Translations under genes and position numbers: made by a program
Notes under the pieces: generated by a model
Seen by the model: the letters and a program-made list of their open reading frames with translations, nothing else
Databases searched by the model: none
What the model was told of the DNA's origin: nothing
NCBI GenBank assembly: GCA_949751835.1
Contig: CATKHK010000012.1
Span: 434,001-498,000, forward strand
Source: Blepharisma japonicum
Taxonomy: Eukaryota > Ciliophora > Heterotrichea > Heterotrichida > Blepharismidae
Length of the DNA: 64,000 nt
Direction: 5' to 3'
Shown: piece by piece, positions 1 through 9,982 of the stretch
How positions within the stretch are numbered: the first letter of the stretch is position 1
Layout of the letters: each line of letters starts with the position of its first letter

Positions 1-1205
1 TTCGGGTCTACATTTGTCCCATGGCTCAAATTTTTTAGCCCACTTTCAATTTCTTCTAATGTAAGTCTTCCATCCCCGTTCTTATCCATAGCTTTAAATT
101 GTTCTTCTAGTTTTTTATCTTCTGTTGTGTCAGAAATTTGAGTAGCAACAAAGGAAAACAAAGCATCTGACAATTTAGATTCGGAATGATGTCTAGTTAA
201 CTGAGCAAAAACTTCATCAGCCAATGGAGCATTTGAAATTGTATTGTCATTGTAATTTTTTATCCATTTATGTTCTAACACTTGACTGGCACTTAGTCGA
301 GCTTCTGGGTCAACAGTTAGCATTTTTTTGATGAGATCTTTAACTTCTTCTGAAAGATGTTTGCAATGGGCTTTATCAAGCTGCAATTTGCCTTCCTTTA
401 TTGCAGCAACGATATCTGTAACTTTATGCCCACCGAATGGAGGTCTTCCAACCAGCATCATATAGAGGACAACTCCTGCGCTCCAAATGTCGCATTTTTC
501 ATTATACTCTTTATCAAATACTTCAGGCGCCATATATTGAACCTAAATAATTTTTACGCTTCCGATAGGCTCTTTCAATGCGTGCTTGTGCTTCATTTTC
601 TTTGAGAGAGAAAAATCAACGAGTCTGATTTCTGCATTGTTTTCTTGGTTTTCGTATAAAAGGGTCTTAGTGCTTATATTTCTGTGAACGATTCCATTTG
701 CGTGACAACAGTTGATTGCAAGCATAATATCTTTAAAAGTTTTGGCAGCGTCTTTTTCACTGAAGCTTTTATTTTTCGATATTTTGGCTGTAAGTTCGCC
801 ACCTGTACATAATTCTGTTATTAAATTCAAGGACTCATCTGATTCTATAACTTCAGTAACTTTTACAATATTTGGATGATCCTAATTGGAATTTACTATG
901 CTATAGAGTGTTTCAAAAGACTCTAAGGTTTGTTCTAGTTTTTTCTTGCTTGTTTTGGTTTTGATGAATTCTTTTAAGAACCTCTCAACATTTGTCTTAA
1001 CGTTCATAACTTGAAAATAAGAACCATGTTTTTCAGTCCCCAAGAGTTTAATGATCTTGTACTTTTCGCCTACTTTACCCTTCTGGATTACTAATTTAGG
1101 TTTCTCAGCACTAGCAGCGACTACTTTCAGTGGTTCACCTAGAGATTTCACGTCCCCTGCCTTTTTTTTGGAAGGTTTTTCTTCTTTGGAGTTGCAACAG
1201 CCCAT
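1..1205 (-). CDS. CDPK-like protein kinase, predicted pseudokinase, C-terminus cut by window edge
   Basis: The protein starts MGCCNSKEEKP, a myristoylation plus palmitoylation signal, so it is probably membrane-anchored. A kinase domain runs from about residue 50 (LLGTEKHGSYF in place of a glycine loop, FLKEF carrying the VAIK-type lysine) through DHPNIVK to QYMAPEVF and CDIWSAGVVLYMMLVGRPPF. It is followed by a helical linker and at least one EF-hand (DKNGDGRLTLEE, near positions 60-95). This order is that of calcium-dependent protein kinases. The catalytic loop reads HRNISTKTLL, so the catalytic Asp is Asn (codon 678-680), and DFG is DFS (Ser codon 609-611). I therefore infer weak or no phosphotransfer and a calcium-sensing or scaffold role. 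Two 15-nt introns (882-896 and 543-557) restore the reading frame exactly at conserved kinase motifs. The remaining EF-hands and the stop lie left of the window. Confidence 0.88.
543..557 (-). other. 15-nt intron in the CDPK-like gene
   Basis: GTAAAAATTATTTAG sits at a codon boundary. Removal gives PIGSVQYMAPEVF, the activation-segment end expected of a kinase. Confidence 0.93.
882..896 (-). other. 15-nt intron in the CDPK-like gene
   Basis: GTAAATTCCAATTAG lies between two codons. Removing it joins LYSI to DHPNIVK, the usual CDPK motif. Its last codon is an in-frame TAG. Confidence 0.92.
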
Positions 1206-2023
1206 ATTTAGGATTTATTAGGTCCATGATTTTATGTATTTTTCTTAGTAATAAAATCCTGGATAAATTTATACTTTATTAGGCCCATCAAATATAAAAC
1301 ATTAAAGGAAATTATTCTAATTTACCATCTAACCAACCCTTTCTACTCCTCTAATTTCTCTCATCTTAAAATAATTTTGAAGTAAATCTTTGAGTTATGC
1401 GATTAACTATTAAGCAGGAGTCCTAAAACCAAGCTGAGGAGTTGCATGAGATATCAGCTTTGCAATTCTGCTAATCTCTGATTTTCAAGGCCAAATGGAT
1501 TTGGAATACCCAGTATTTTTATTCAACTCATTTCTCCCAATTCTTAATTGCACCAAATGCAAAAACATAATTATGAGGGTAAGAGATTAAAAAATTATTC
1601 AATGAGATTAAGACATAAACTAACTAAAAACTCTAATTTGAAAAAATTATTAATAATTTAAAAATTTATATATATCGAAGAAAATTTTATATATAATTTG
1701 AAAATATCCCATCAAAATCTTAAACTGAGCGATTTTATTGTCGGCTAAGGTAGCCAAAGTTTGCAAATATTTCTTTATAGTTAAATAAAATTAAATGGCT
1801 TAATACGTCTGTAAACATTTTGGTTTCTATTATAGATGAAAAGCAATTTTAGCTACTCCACTTTTATAATTATTGTAACTTTCTTATAATCAAATTAAAA
1901 AAAATAATAAAAAATAGAAATTCATTTTATCACTATAATTCAGAATATAATAGATTAAAAATATATCAATCACATAAGCCTTTATTAAAAATTAACCTAA
2001 GTTAATACACTATCGATTTAAAA
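1206..2023. other. Intergenic region, no assigned gene
   Basis: Most of this 818-bp stretch is AT-rich and full of stops. The part from about 1385 to 1570 is richer in G and C. It holds a 52-codon minus-strand frame (1410-1568, one UGA read as Trp, ending ...LGFRTPA) and an overlapping 42-codon frame (1403-1531, ending in a Leu-rich run). I recognise neither and see no conforming intron that would extend them. Confidence 0.5.
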
Positions 2024-2935
2024 CTAATTAAGTTCATAATCAATATGCAAAACTCCAGCTTTTGCTACAACTTCTCCCGAATATTTATGAATTATAGGGA
2101 GCAAAACATAGCACTGGTCTCCAGGTCTCACAAATCCATCTATAGCATCATGAAGCAGTGAATTAAATTGAATAATTTCTCCAATACTTTCCCAAGGGCA
2201 CGTTAAAGGTGGGTCACTTATATAGTAACAAAAAACTAATTCTTCAAGCTTCTTTAAGTATTTTATCAGCTGATTATCACATTTTCCTAAATTCAATACC
2301 CTTTGTATATCTTCGACAGTTCTATTAATTGACACTTTATCAAAGCAAACGTTTGCAAGCCTTTTTCAAGAAACTTGATATGATTTCCTTAGGACATTTA
2401 ATATTGGGCCATCTAATGAATCAAGCCCTGTAGTTCTTTTAATTTGGTCTTCAGTAGGCGAAAAATAATTACTAACGAAATCATTAATCCTTGAAAAAGA
2501 AGTTCTAAAAAAGTAAATAATTCCTTCAATTGAAAGCTCTGGGGATAAAACTTCAAAAAATAAATCCTGGCAGTCACATTTATAAAATTCATCAGTTAGT
2601 GATCCCAATTCATTGAGAAGTGGAAAGGTATTTGAACTGTTTTGAAAGCCTGGGACCATATGCCTGATATGAGATTGAAGCTCCATAATTTCAGTCTGAA
2701 GCTGCTTATTTTCTTTCTTTAAAGCATCTCTTTCTTTTCGGACATTGGCGAATTTTGTAGTCATTATTCGCAGTTTTGACTTTAGGTCTTTTGATTCTTC
2801 TTCGTCTTGATTTTCTTCATTCATTATTTGGAGTTTTCTTATTTGCTCGTAAGCTTGTTGGAGCTCTTCTTCAAGCTCTTGGACTCTGGATTTGCTTGTT
2901 GTATGAACTTCTTTTTTGTGAAAGAAATGCTTCAT
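2024..2935 (-). CDS. Coiled-coil protein of unknown function
   Basis: This is a 303-residue protein starting MKHFFHKKEVH. Residues about 15-95 form a heptad-rich coiled coil (VQELEEELQQAYEQIRKLQ, then KERDALKKENKQLQTEIMEL). The remainder is a globular segment with two aromatic, Cys-containing stretches (EFYKCDCQDLFFEVL and CYVLLPIIHKYSG). One in-frame UGA near 2364 is read as Trp (SYQVSWKRLAN). An upstream TTG at 2948-2950 would extend the frame by five codons, but the first ATG at 2933-2935 is the natural start. I cannot place it in a family; coiled coil plus a globular tail is common among basal-body and cortical proteins in ciliates. It is divergent from the RCC1 gene that begins 304 bp away. 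Confidence 0.8.
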
Positions 2936-3239
2936 ATTTATCTGGAGCAATATTTTAGTATTTTATGGGATTTTTTATCAAAACGCATGTATTTATCCGC
3001 TTTTTAATAGGTAATTTTATATAAATTTAACTAGCATTAAAAATTTGAATTATAATGAAAATCTATTCTCTTTTATTTTCGAATTTCCCCCTTATAGCAA
3101 GCTTTTGTCAATTAACTTCTTTTATATATAAAATTAGCTATATTTTTAATTTATCTTCTGGCTTCCTCAAACTATTTTTTCGCTATCATTTATATTCAAC
3201 GAATGCACCCAATCATAATTGTCATATTAAAAATTTTAA
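2936..3239. promoter_or_regulatory. Divergent intergenic region
   Basis: These 304 bp separate two divergent start codons and must hold both promoters. The DNA is AT-rich with poly-A and poly-T runs. I see no motif that I can name. Confidence 0.4.
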
Positions 3240-5330
3240 ATGAAGCAATGGAAATGTCAAAATAGAATCACACGAAAAGTAAAACTAAAAGATTTTTCTG
3301 CAGAATTTCGTTCATTTTCTGAGCAATCTTCTATAAGAAGTCCTGTGAATTTGAACACTTTTAAAATTGAATCACTTTTATCACCAAGCAAAGGATTTAC
3401 ATTAAATCCAGTTTTAATGCTAGATATTCCCAAGAAAAATATTCCAGCCGCATCTGAAGATCTTGCTTTACTTTCATGAGGAAGTGGTAAAGAAGGAGCT
3501 TTAGGCATAGGAAAGCTATTGGACTCAACTGATCCTGCACCTATCGAAATTCTAAAAAACCGATCAATAAAACAAATTGCCTGTGGAGCTGGGAATACTC
3601 TTGCTTTGACAGAAGATAATTGTATTTATTCTTGGGGCTATAATGTTGCTGGACAACTAGGGCTGGGGGATTTTAAGGACAGATTAGTCCCTAATCTTAT
3701 AAAATTTGATTTTGGGATAATTAGCAAGATTTCTACAGGAGCAGGACATTGTATTGCTTTAAATGTGAATGGAGAAGTTTTCTCTTGGGGATGGGCAGGG
3801 AGTTACCAAACAGGTCATGGATCTCAAACCCAAATCTTAAAACCAAAAAAAATAGATTGGTTTCAAGACAAAATAGTTACAGATATTTCTTGTGGAATAG
3901 GACATTCCTTGGTTTTAGCCGATGATAAAGTTTATTCTTTTGGAGATAATGAGCATGGGCAATGTGGAGGTGAAGATCCATATTATATTTATCCAACCCT
4001 TATACCTATATCAAATATAGTCAAAATCAGAGCTGGAGGAGCCCATTCTTTATTTTTAAATGAAGAAAAACAAGTCCTCTCATGCGGGTATAACAGCTGT
4101 GGACAACTTGGGCTAGGCGGCTCAGCAGCAGAAATAAGGACTCCAAATTTTGTAAAAAAACATAGAGATTTAAACAATGGAAAATCTGAAATCCTCACAA
4201 ATATCAAAGATATTGAAGCTGGAGAAGAAACATCTGCTGCTATAACAGAAGATGGAAAATTGTTGGTCTGGGGGTGGAATGGCTGTGGACAGCTCGGCCA
4301 AGGCCATTTCAGCAATCTATATTATCCGACTATAGTAGAAATTTCTCAAAAAATAGTCCAAGTTTCTTTAGGAGTATCTGCATCTACTTTTATCAGCGAC
4401 ACAGGAGAACTTTATTCTTCTGGGTGAGTAGGGGAGTTTAAAAGTCTCTGCAATAAAATTGAGCCTCAGCAGACAGCAGGCTTGGCTTCAAAAAATGCAT
4501 TTTGCATTGACCCTCTTTTTTCACACCCAAGAAAACTATTTGACAAAGACTGCACAGTTAGGCTTGCCAGATGTGGAAGGACTCATGCTGTAGCTTTAGT
4601 TGAAATGCATCCTACAAAAACAGTTAGGGAGTCAATTTCTTTATCAGCTTTAGGGTCAAGAAGAGAAAGTGTGCCAGGACATCCAATATTTGAAAAAAGC
4701 TTAAATAATCCTTTGCCTCCACTGTATATTGATACTGATATTGATTCTCCGAGGATGTCTCCAAAACTTGATGAAGCAAAAATTTCACCATTTATTAAAG
4801 GAGAAGAGGACGGGAGGAAAAATAGTAGAGAAAATAGGAGGAAATCGATTTTTAGATTATCGACTGGATTTGAGGATATATGTATTAATGATGAGCCTAT
4901 TTTTCAAGGAGAAAATACAAATATTTTTGAGAGACCCAAGACAATTTTTCCACAAACAAACCCTTTGAATATTTTAAAGGCTTTTCAAGTAGCTAAAGAA
5001 GAAGCCCAGAAAAAAGTCAAGCTTTTCAGACTCTACGATAAACGCCCTCCATCTTCTACAAAAAATATAGAAAGCCCATCTAAATCATATTTTAAGCCTC
5101 AAACTCCAAATCGAGAGACTAAATCTATAGTCCCCAACCTTCCTCTAATTCAATACAAATTCTCATCTTTTTCAACTCCCACCTCAAATGGAAAAGTAAA
5201 AGAGCTCAAAGAAATTATCTCAAAATATGACCAAAGGATAGAAAGACAAAACAATATGTTGAGAAGCAATTTCACTCAAAACAATAACACTAAAAAACTA
5301 AAGCGAATTGGAGGAGGATTTATGAGGTAA
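3240..5330 (+). CDS. RCC1-repeat (beta-propeller) protein with disordered tail
   Basis: The protein has 696 residues and no visible intron. Residues about 70-460 carry RCC1-type repeats, seen as SWGSGKEGALGIGK, SWGYNVAGQLGLGDF, SWGWAGSYQTGHG, SFGDNEHGQCGGE, SCGYNSCGQLGLGG, VWGWNGCGQLGQGHF and a last copy SSGWVGEF. Such repeats form a seven-bladed propeller used for Ran-GTPase exchange or for protein and lipid docking; which applies here is not visible. UGA encodes Trp in the first and last blades (3477-3479 and 4425-4427), and reading it as stop would destroy two repeats. The C-terminal 230 residues are Ser/Pro/Lys-rich and probably disordered, ending KKLKRIGGGFMR. A second, longer RCC1 protein lies at 53943-56132. 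Confidence 0.93.
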
Positions 5331-5419
5331 ACTGATATTTTAATGCATTTAATATTGCTAATAATAAGTATATGCCTTGCAAATGAAGCAAATAAGTAAT
5401 TGGATCTTCAAATAATAAA

Positions 5420-5806
5420 ATGGCTTCAAAGAGATTAAAGTGGCTTGAAGGGTCTTTAAGAAGGCCTCATTTTCAGTATGTTATGTCAGCTTCAATCACT
5501 CATTATCCTTACAACAATGACTATGGCAAGCACTTTTTAAAGAAATTCACTGAATTGTGTGTAAAATATGACCAAAAGAAAGTTCAAGAAACATTTGTTT
5601 GGAAAAAGGAAATTATTGGCCATAGAGATTTGTCTAAGGTACATACATGCACAATGGAGTTTATTGATGGGTCAAAAGATGAGTTTGATTACTCACACAC
5701 TAAATGGGAACATTTTATGCTTTGGATTAAAGAGAAGAATGAATACCTTGAAGGGAAGAGAAACTTAGAAGGCTTTGATGACGAACCAGATGACGAAATA
5801 AACTAA
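5420..5806 (+). CDS. Small conserved-looking protein, function unknown
   Basis: This 128-residue protein starts MASKRLKWLEG and ends in an acidic tail (GFDDEPDDEIN). The body is basic and aromatic, with SITHYPYNNDYGKHF followed by an amphipathic helix and a strand-like CTMEFIDGSKDEFDY segment. The size, basic N-terminus and alternating helix/strand look are compatible with a mitochondrial L51/S25/CI-B8 fold protein such as mL43, but I see no diagnostic residue, so that is only a suggestion. It lies 89 bp downstream of the RCC1 gene on the same strand. The start codon has the A-rich context (ataaaATG) typical of this window. Confidence 0.8.
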   Translation: MASKRLKWLEGSLRRPHFQYVMSASITHYPYNNDYGKHFLKKFTELCVKYDQKKVQETFVWKKEIIGHRDLSKVHTCTMEFIDGSKDEFDYSHTKWEHFMLWIKEKNEYLEGKRNLEGFDDEPDDEIN

Positions 5807-6029
5807 CCTTTAGGATTTAGAAAGCAAATAAGTATTTAATCTCTTTAAGGGAAAAATTTTGATATCTAATGAAAGAAATTAAGCTATTATTATTTAATTA
5901 TATTTTTACCTAATTTTTACTCATTGTAATTAGGAATAACTACAATGATCTTAAAAATGCTAAAATACCCTAAATATGATATCTAAAGAGAATAATTTTT
6001 AATAAAGCAGCACCGTTATCAAAGTAAAA

Positions 6030-7451
6030 ATGTCATCTAATGGAATTCAAGAAGCTTTGCTTCTTCAGCGTCTTGAGTTTCTTCAAATAGAGCTCGATGA
6101 TGCCAAAAGAAGAGAACAAAACCTAAAAAAAGTAAACGAGTCTCTTCTACAAGCTATGACTGTAAATGATCCAAACCCTATTAAAGTAAAACCTAGTTAG
6201 GATCACACAATTGAAGAACTTCAAAAATCTAACGAACAGCTTATGAAAGATATTCAGCAAACCAAAGCGAGGCATAAGGAACAAATAAGTAGTCTTGAAA
6301 AACAGAATAATGAGCTTAGTTTATCTGTAAAAGAACTTCAGCTGGACTTAAAGCACCAAAAAGTAATTTTTGAATCTGAAAAATTTGATTTATTGTCAAG
6401 GATACAGAAATTGGAAGCTGATAAACTTTCCTTGGAACAGTCCTCTAAAGTAAATCAAGATGACAAAAATCATGGCCATGAGCTCTATAAATTGAAAACT
6501 GAAATGAAAATGCAAGATGTCAAAAGAGAAGCCGACATCCTTAAAGAAGAATCCAGAAATGAAATTTTAACCGTCAGACAAGAAGCAGACGCCGCTATTC
6601 TTGAGCTGAAAACTCTTTTTAACAAAGAAAACGAAGCTTTAAGAGCCCAAATCAAAAATCTCCAAGCCAAGCTTCGACAACAAAATGGAAAAATGGACAG
6701 GTACCAAAATGAAGAAGTAGAAGGTATGGCCAAAAAAATTGATGAGCTAGAAGTAGAGCTCGACAAATACAGAAGCACTCGGAGCTCTCCTGTCCACCGA
6801 ATGCAAGAAACTGAAAAATCATTCAGAATCAACCTTACACAGACTGAAAATGACTTCTCAGGGACTCTTCCAGAAGTCAATGAATGAAGAGTAAAAGGAG
6901 CTGTTGAAGATCGGCCCTTTAAAAGCTCAAAAGAGCTGACTCCAAGAATAAATAAATCTTATGGAAGGTATGAATCAATGAACACACAACAGCTTTATGA
7001 ACATTTATCATTAGCAGAAACTCTATGCGAAAAAAAAGACAAAGAAATAAAAGACCTTAAAATGCAGATTGAAAAAATTTTATTGCAAAAAGAAAGGATT
7101 CAGCTGGAACTTGATAGAATTATGCTGGAGCTTAAACAGAATAAACTTGATAAAGCTTCAATTGACCAGAAAAGAAACGAAAATGAACAAGCTTTGAAGA
7201 ATGAGATCAAGTTTTTGATTGGGAAACTATTGAAAGCGAAAAGTAAATTAGCAGCAGAAAATGAACTGAGTGAGACTATTAAAAGAGAAGGGATTTATAG
7301 CACTTCTAGGAGTAAGTCAAATTTGAGGACAAAATTAGATATTAGTAGGGCGTCACCTAATGAAAGACCGATTTCGCCATTGAATTTGTCAATTATATCG
7401 AGATCTGAAAGCCCATTTGGAGTTTCAGAGTATGACTTAAACCGCTATTAA
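6030..7451 (+). CDS. Long coiled-coil protein
   Basis: The spliced protein has 468 residues. Exon 1 (6030-6185) encodes MSSNGIQEALLLQRLEF and the first heptads; a 15-nt intron follows at 6186-6200. Residues about 8-240 and 310-410 are nearly continuous coiled coil, rich in Lys, Glu and Leu (for example KMQDVKREADILKEESRNEI). Between them is a short Ser-rich linker with one UGA-coded Trp (6885-6887). The tail is a basic Ser/Pro region (RASPNERPISPLNLSIISRS) with several SP sites that could be phosphorylated. No motor, GTPase or zinc motif is present. It is probably a structural element of cytoskeleton, basal body or cortex, but that is inferred from its form only. Confidence 0.88.
6186..6200 (+). 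other. 15-nt intron in the coiled-coil gene
   Basis: GTAAAACCTAGTTAG lies at a codon boundary. Its removal joins PNPIK to DHTIEELQKSN and continues the heptad pattern. Confidence 0.9.
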
Positions 7452-7538
7452 GCGTGAAATTAATATAAAGACTTTTAAATCTGTATCATTTTTTTCATAA
7501 TAATTATTGATTAAAACTGCTTATCAAGATATGTTTTA

Positions 7539-8345
7539 CTAAAACTTTATAGGGATTTCATATGCTATAGTAGTGCCCACTAATTCTATCTGATAAATAT
7601 GATTCCATCTCTTCCCAGTCACATAAATATTTCCATCATTGTACGCAATACCATTTAATACATCTCCTTCATTCCACGAATTATATTCCCCAGTTTGATC
7701 TAATCCATTTAAGTTTACCCAAGAGTTAACATTTCCAGTATTTGGATCAATCCTTACAATATAGTGAGCATACCAAATATTTCCCCAGATTTCTCCATCA
7801 ATTCATTCGAGCTCATTGATTTTAGTTATTCTGTTACCTAAAGAGGTCACAAAAATAGTTCTAATAATTGAGTAATCTTCAGGATTCATCACATAAATTA
7901 TATTTGATCCGTCTGATATATAAAGATAAGATCCATCTGAGCAGATCCCCCAGCCTTCTTTAAGAATGTCAGGATATTGAACTGTTTCTAATAGATTAAA
8001 GGTTTCTATGTCATAAACCATCATTTTGTTTTCTCTCCATGTCAACTGATAAAGCTTGCCATTTAAGTCTGTTAAGCCTTCCCCAAAGTAATTACTATTA
8101 AGATATATTGACTTGATTTTTGAATTTTCAAGTAAATCAAGCTGCTGAAGCTCGCTTTGCCCATATAACCCTGTTGATTGATAAATAGAGCTTCCTTTGA
8201 TAAGAAATCCTTGGCTGCATAAGACTTACGTGAAATCTTGGTTGGAATGTGGAAAAGTGTTAACAACTTTGTATCCATGAATAATGATACTCTCCTGGGC
8301 ATGTATTAAACTGACTGAAATCAATAAGAAAATTGCAAAGGCCAT
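7539..8345 (-). CDS. Secreted glutaminyl-peptide cyclotransferase (plant/bacterial-type QC)
   Basis: The spliced protein has 263 residues and begins with a signal peptide (MAFAIFLLISVSLIHAQ). The rest matches the five-bladed-propeller glutaminyl cyclases that turn N-terminal Gln into pyroglutamate: VVNTFPHSNQDFTQGF, STGLYGQSELQQLDL, FGEGLTDLNGKLYQLTW, GWGICSDGSYLYISDGS, INELEWIDGEIWGNIW and WNEGDVLNGIAYN. The length is close to that of plant QC. A 15-nt intron at 8215-8229 splits DFT and QGF; without splicing the frame ends at once. One UGA (in LEWIDGE, near 7802) is Trp. The likely site of action is the secretory pathway or outside the cell. It is divergent from the phosphatase gene 78 bp away. 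Confidence 0.93.
8215..8229 (-). other. 15-nt intron in the QC gene
   Basis: GTAAGTCTTATGCAG splits a Thr codon (AC|C). Removal restores the QC motif DFTQGF. Confidence 0.93.
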
Positions 8346-8423
8346 ATATATAAGTATTAAGCATTAATGTCAACGGATAGCTTTAAATAAGTAAAGAATT
8401 ATATATCAATTGCATAATATTAA

Positions 8424-9041
8424 ATGGAATTGCTCACTCAGCACCTATCCCAAGCCTTTCTCAAGCCTGGTACAAGAGTAATCATGCTAAGGCACGCTGA
8501 GAGCGTTTGCAACCTTGCTGGTACTTTAGCAGGCTGGACTGACAGCAAGCTCAGCGACTACGGCAAGCGGCAAGCAAACTTATTATATCAAGGACTCCAC
8601 CCTTTTTACTCCCAATTCAAAGGGATTTTTTCTTCGGATTTGCGAAGATGCGTAGACACAACTTTATTTGCCACTCTTTATTCATACCCTTTTCGAATTG
8701 ATGAAAGGCTGAGAGAATGCTACTTTGGAGACCACGAAGGGGAGCATTTTGATACAATGCCAGAGCTCCAAGCTTCAGTAAATAGTCCTACCTACCAAGC
8801 CCCAAATGGAGAAAGTTGGGTGATGGTAAAAAACCGTACAGTTAAATTTTTTAAAGAAAAATTAGCTGAAGATGGAGTTTACCTTTGTGTTTCTCATGGA
8901 GGGCTTATATGTACATTGACAATTCCACTTGGACATACAGATGCTGTATCAAATGCCTCAATTGTAGGAATTGAACTAAAGAATGGAGTCCCAGAAAAAG
9001 TTGAATTTAGTTGGACATGTCCTGAGATTTTAACTAGATAA
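8424..9041 (+). CDS. Histidine phosphatase / phosphoglycerate mutase-like protein
   Basis: This is a 205-residue single-domain protein of histidine phosphatase branch 1. The phospho-acceptor motif is LRHAES (His24), followed by the branch-typical N-x-GTLAGWTDSKLSDYGKRQA. The second arginine is in SSDLRRCVDT, the acid residue in RLRECYFGDHEGE, and the second histidine in SHGG (His158). All the catalytic residues I can check are present, so it should be an active phosphatase or mutase. The substrate cannot be read from the sequence; relatives act on phosphoglycerate, fructose bisphosphate or proteins. No targeting signal is seen. The START-domain gene begins 13 bp after its stop on the same strand. 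Confidence 0.93.
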   Translation: MELLTQHLSQAFLKPGTRVIMLRHAESVCNLAGTLAGWTDSKLSDYGKRQANLLYQGLHPFYSQFKGIFSSDLRRCVDTTLFATLYSYPFRIDERLRECYFGDHEGEHFDTMPELQASVNSPTYQAPNGESWVMVKNRTVKFFKEKLAEDGVYLCVSHGGLICTLTIPLGHTDAVSNASIVGIELKNGVPEKVEFSWTCPEILTR

Positions 9042-9054
9042 TAACTTTATTAAA

Positions 9055-9696
9055 ATGGAAGAAGAAAGCCCAGCTATAATTGAGAAGTTAGAAGCTGCTT
9101 ATATGGAAGCAATGAATGAACTGTCAGATATTTCAGGATGAGAACCTATTAAAGATTGGGCAGACCTTTTCACGTTTAGAAAACCAACTGAATATGGCCT
9201 AGATCAGATAAAAATTGAAGCATATATTGATAGACCTCCAAGTAAAGTTTGTGATTATTTTTATGAAAATATGCAAAAATCACATTATGAGCTGAATAGA
9301 GAAATTGTGCTGAGGTATGCAACTGTTAAAAGTTTTTCTAATGATACTGGAAAAGTCAGGTATGATTTAATTCATGTGCCTTTTCCTGGAATTTCTGATA
9401 GAGAAGCAGTGTATTTTTGCAAGAAATTGCAATTTGATGAAAATACCTATGGGTTTGTAGATACATCTATTGATTATGATGGGGTAGAAACTGCTGAAAA
9501 CGCTGTTAGAGTTGATGTAAAATATGGACTGCATATTTTTGAGCCTTTAGATGGAAATAAAGAAAAAACGCATTTTACTTCAGTTGGCCTTGCTGATCCA
9601 AAAGGAAATATACCAACATCAATGGTAAATTTGGGATTAGGGAGGAGATCGGATTTTTATAGAGCTTTCATAGATATTCTTTTAAAAAATATTTAA
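9055..9696 (+). CDS. START-domain lipid-binding protein
   Basis: The protein has 213 residues, almost entirely one START domain. Supporting features are the N-terminal helix with GWEPIKDWADL, a first strand region (IKIEAYIDRPPSKVCDYFYE), the central VRYDLIHVPFPGISDRE and the C-terminal FTSVGLADPKGNIPTSMVN followed by the lid helix (SDFYRAFIDILLKN). START domains form a hydrophobic tunnel that carries a single lipid or sterol between membranes. UGA near 9139 is Trp in SGWEPIKDW. The start is the ATG at 9055; beginning at the later ATG at 9271 would delete a third of the fold. There is no membrane segment or signal peptide, so it is probably cytosolic. Confidence 0.9.
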
Positions 9697-9982
9697 ATAC
9701 CAATTAATTTTTTTTTAATCTGCAGGTCAGGAGACTATTGATGCCAATATAATCGATTTTTCATTGGAGAAAACTAGGCCGCAGGTAAGTAATGATGCGA
9801 AACCCTAAAGACGAATGATTCTTGAATTTTATTAGAATGAATTATAGTTGATTTTGCCTAAATTGAGTGAGGCATTAAAAAGAGACTCAACAACTTAATA
9901 CTCCTTTCTGCTATCATTGAATAAAATTTAAATCTTTCAACAGTAAATCTTAATCCTCTTTATAAATAAGTTAACATCTTTT

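Noticed and set aside
543-896. Apparent frame breaks in the CDPK-like gene
   Set aside because: They disappear when 15-nt GT...AG segments are removed, and the joins restore conserved kinase motifs. They are introns, not frameshifts or pseudogene lesions.
3989-4315. Long open frame antisense to the RCC1 gene
   Set aside because: It is a Pro/Ser-rich shadow of the sense repeats with no domain. The sense frame has clear RCC1 blades.
6485-6880. 131-codon Ser/Leu-rich frame antisense to the coiled-coil gene
   Set aside because: Antisense of Lys/Glu-rich coiled coil gives Phe/Ser/Leu-rich frames by composition. The same holds for 25469-25831, 45339-45521 and 16657-17103.
8072-8302. 76-codon frame upstream of the QC body, as a separate gene
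   Set aside because: It is an out-of-frame reading across exon 1, the intron and exon 2 of the QC gene. The spliced frame gives the family motif.
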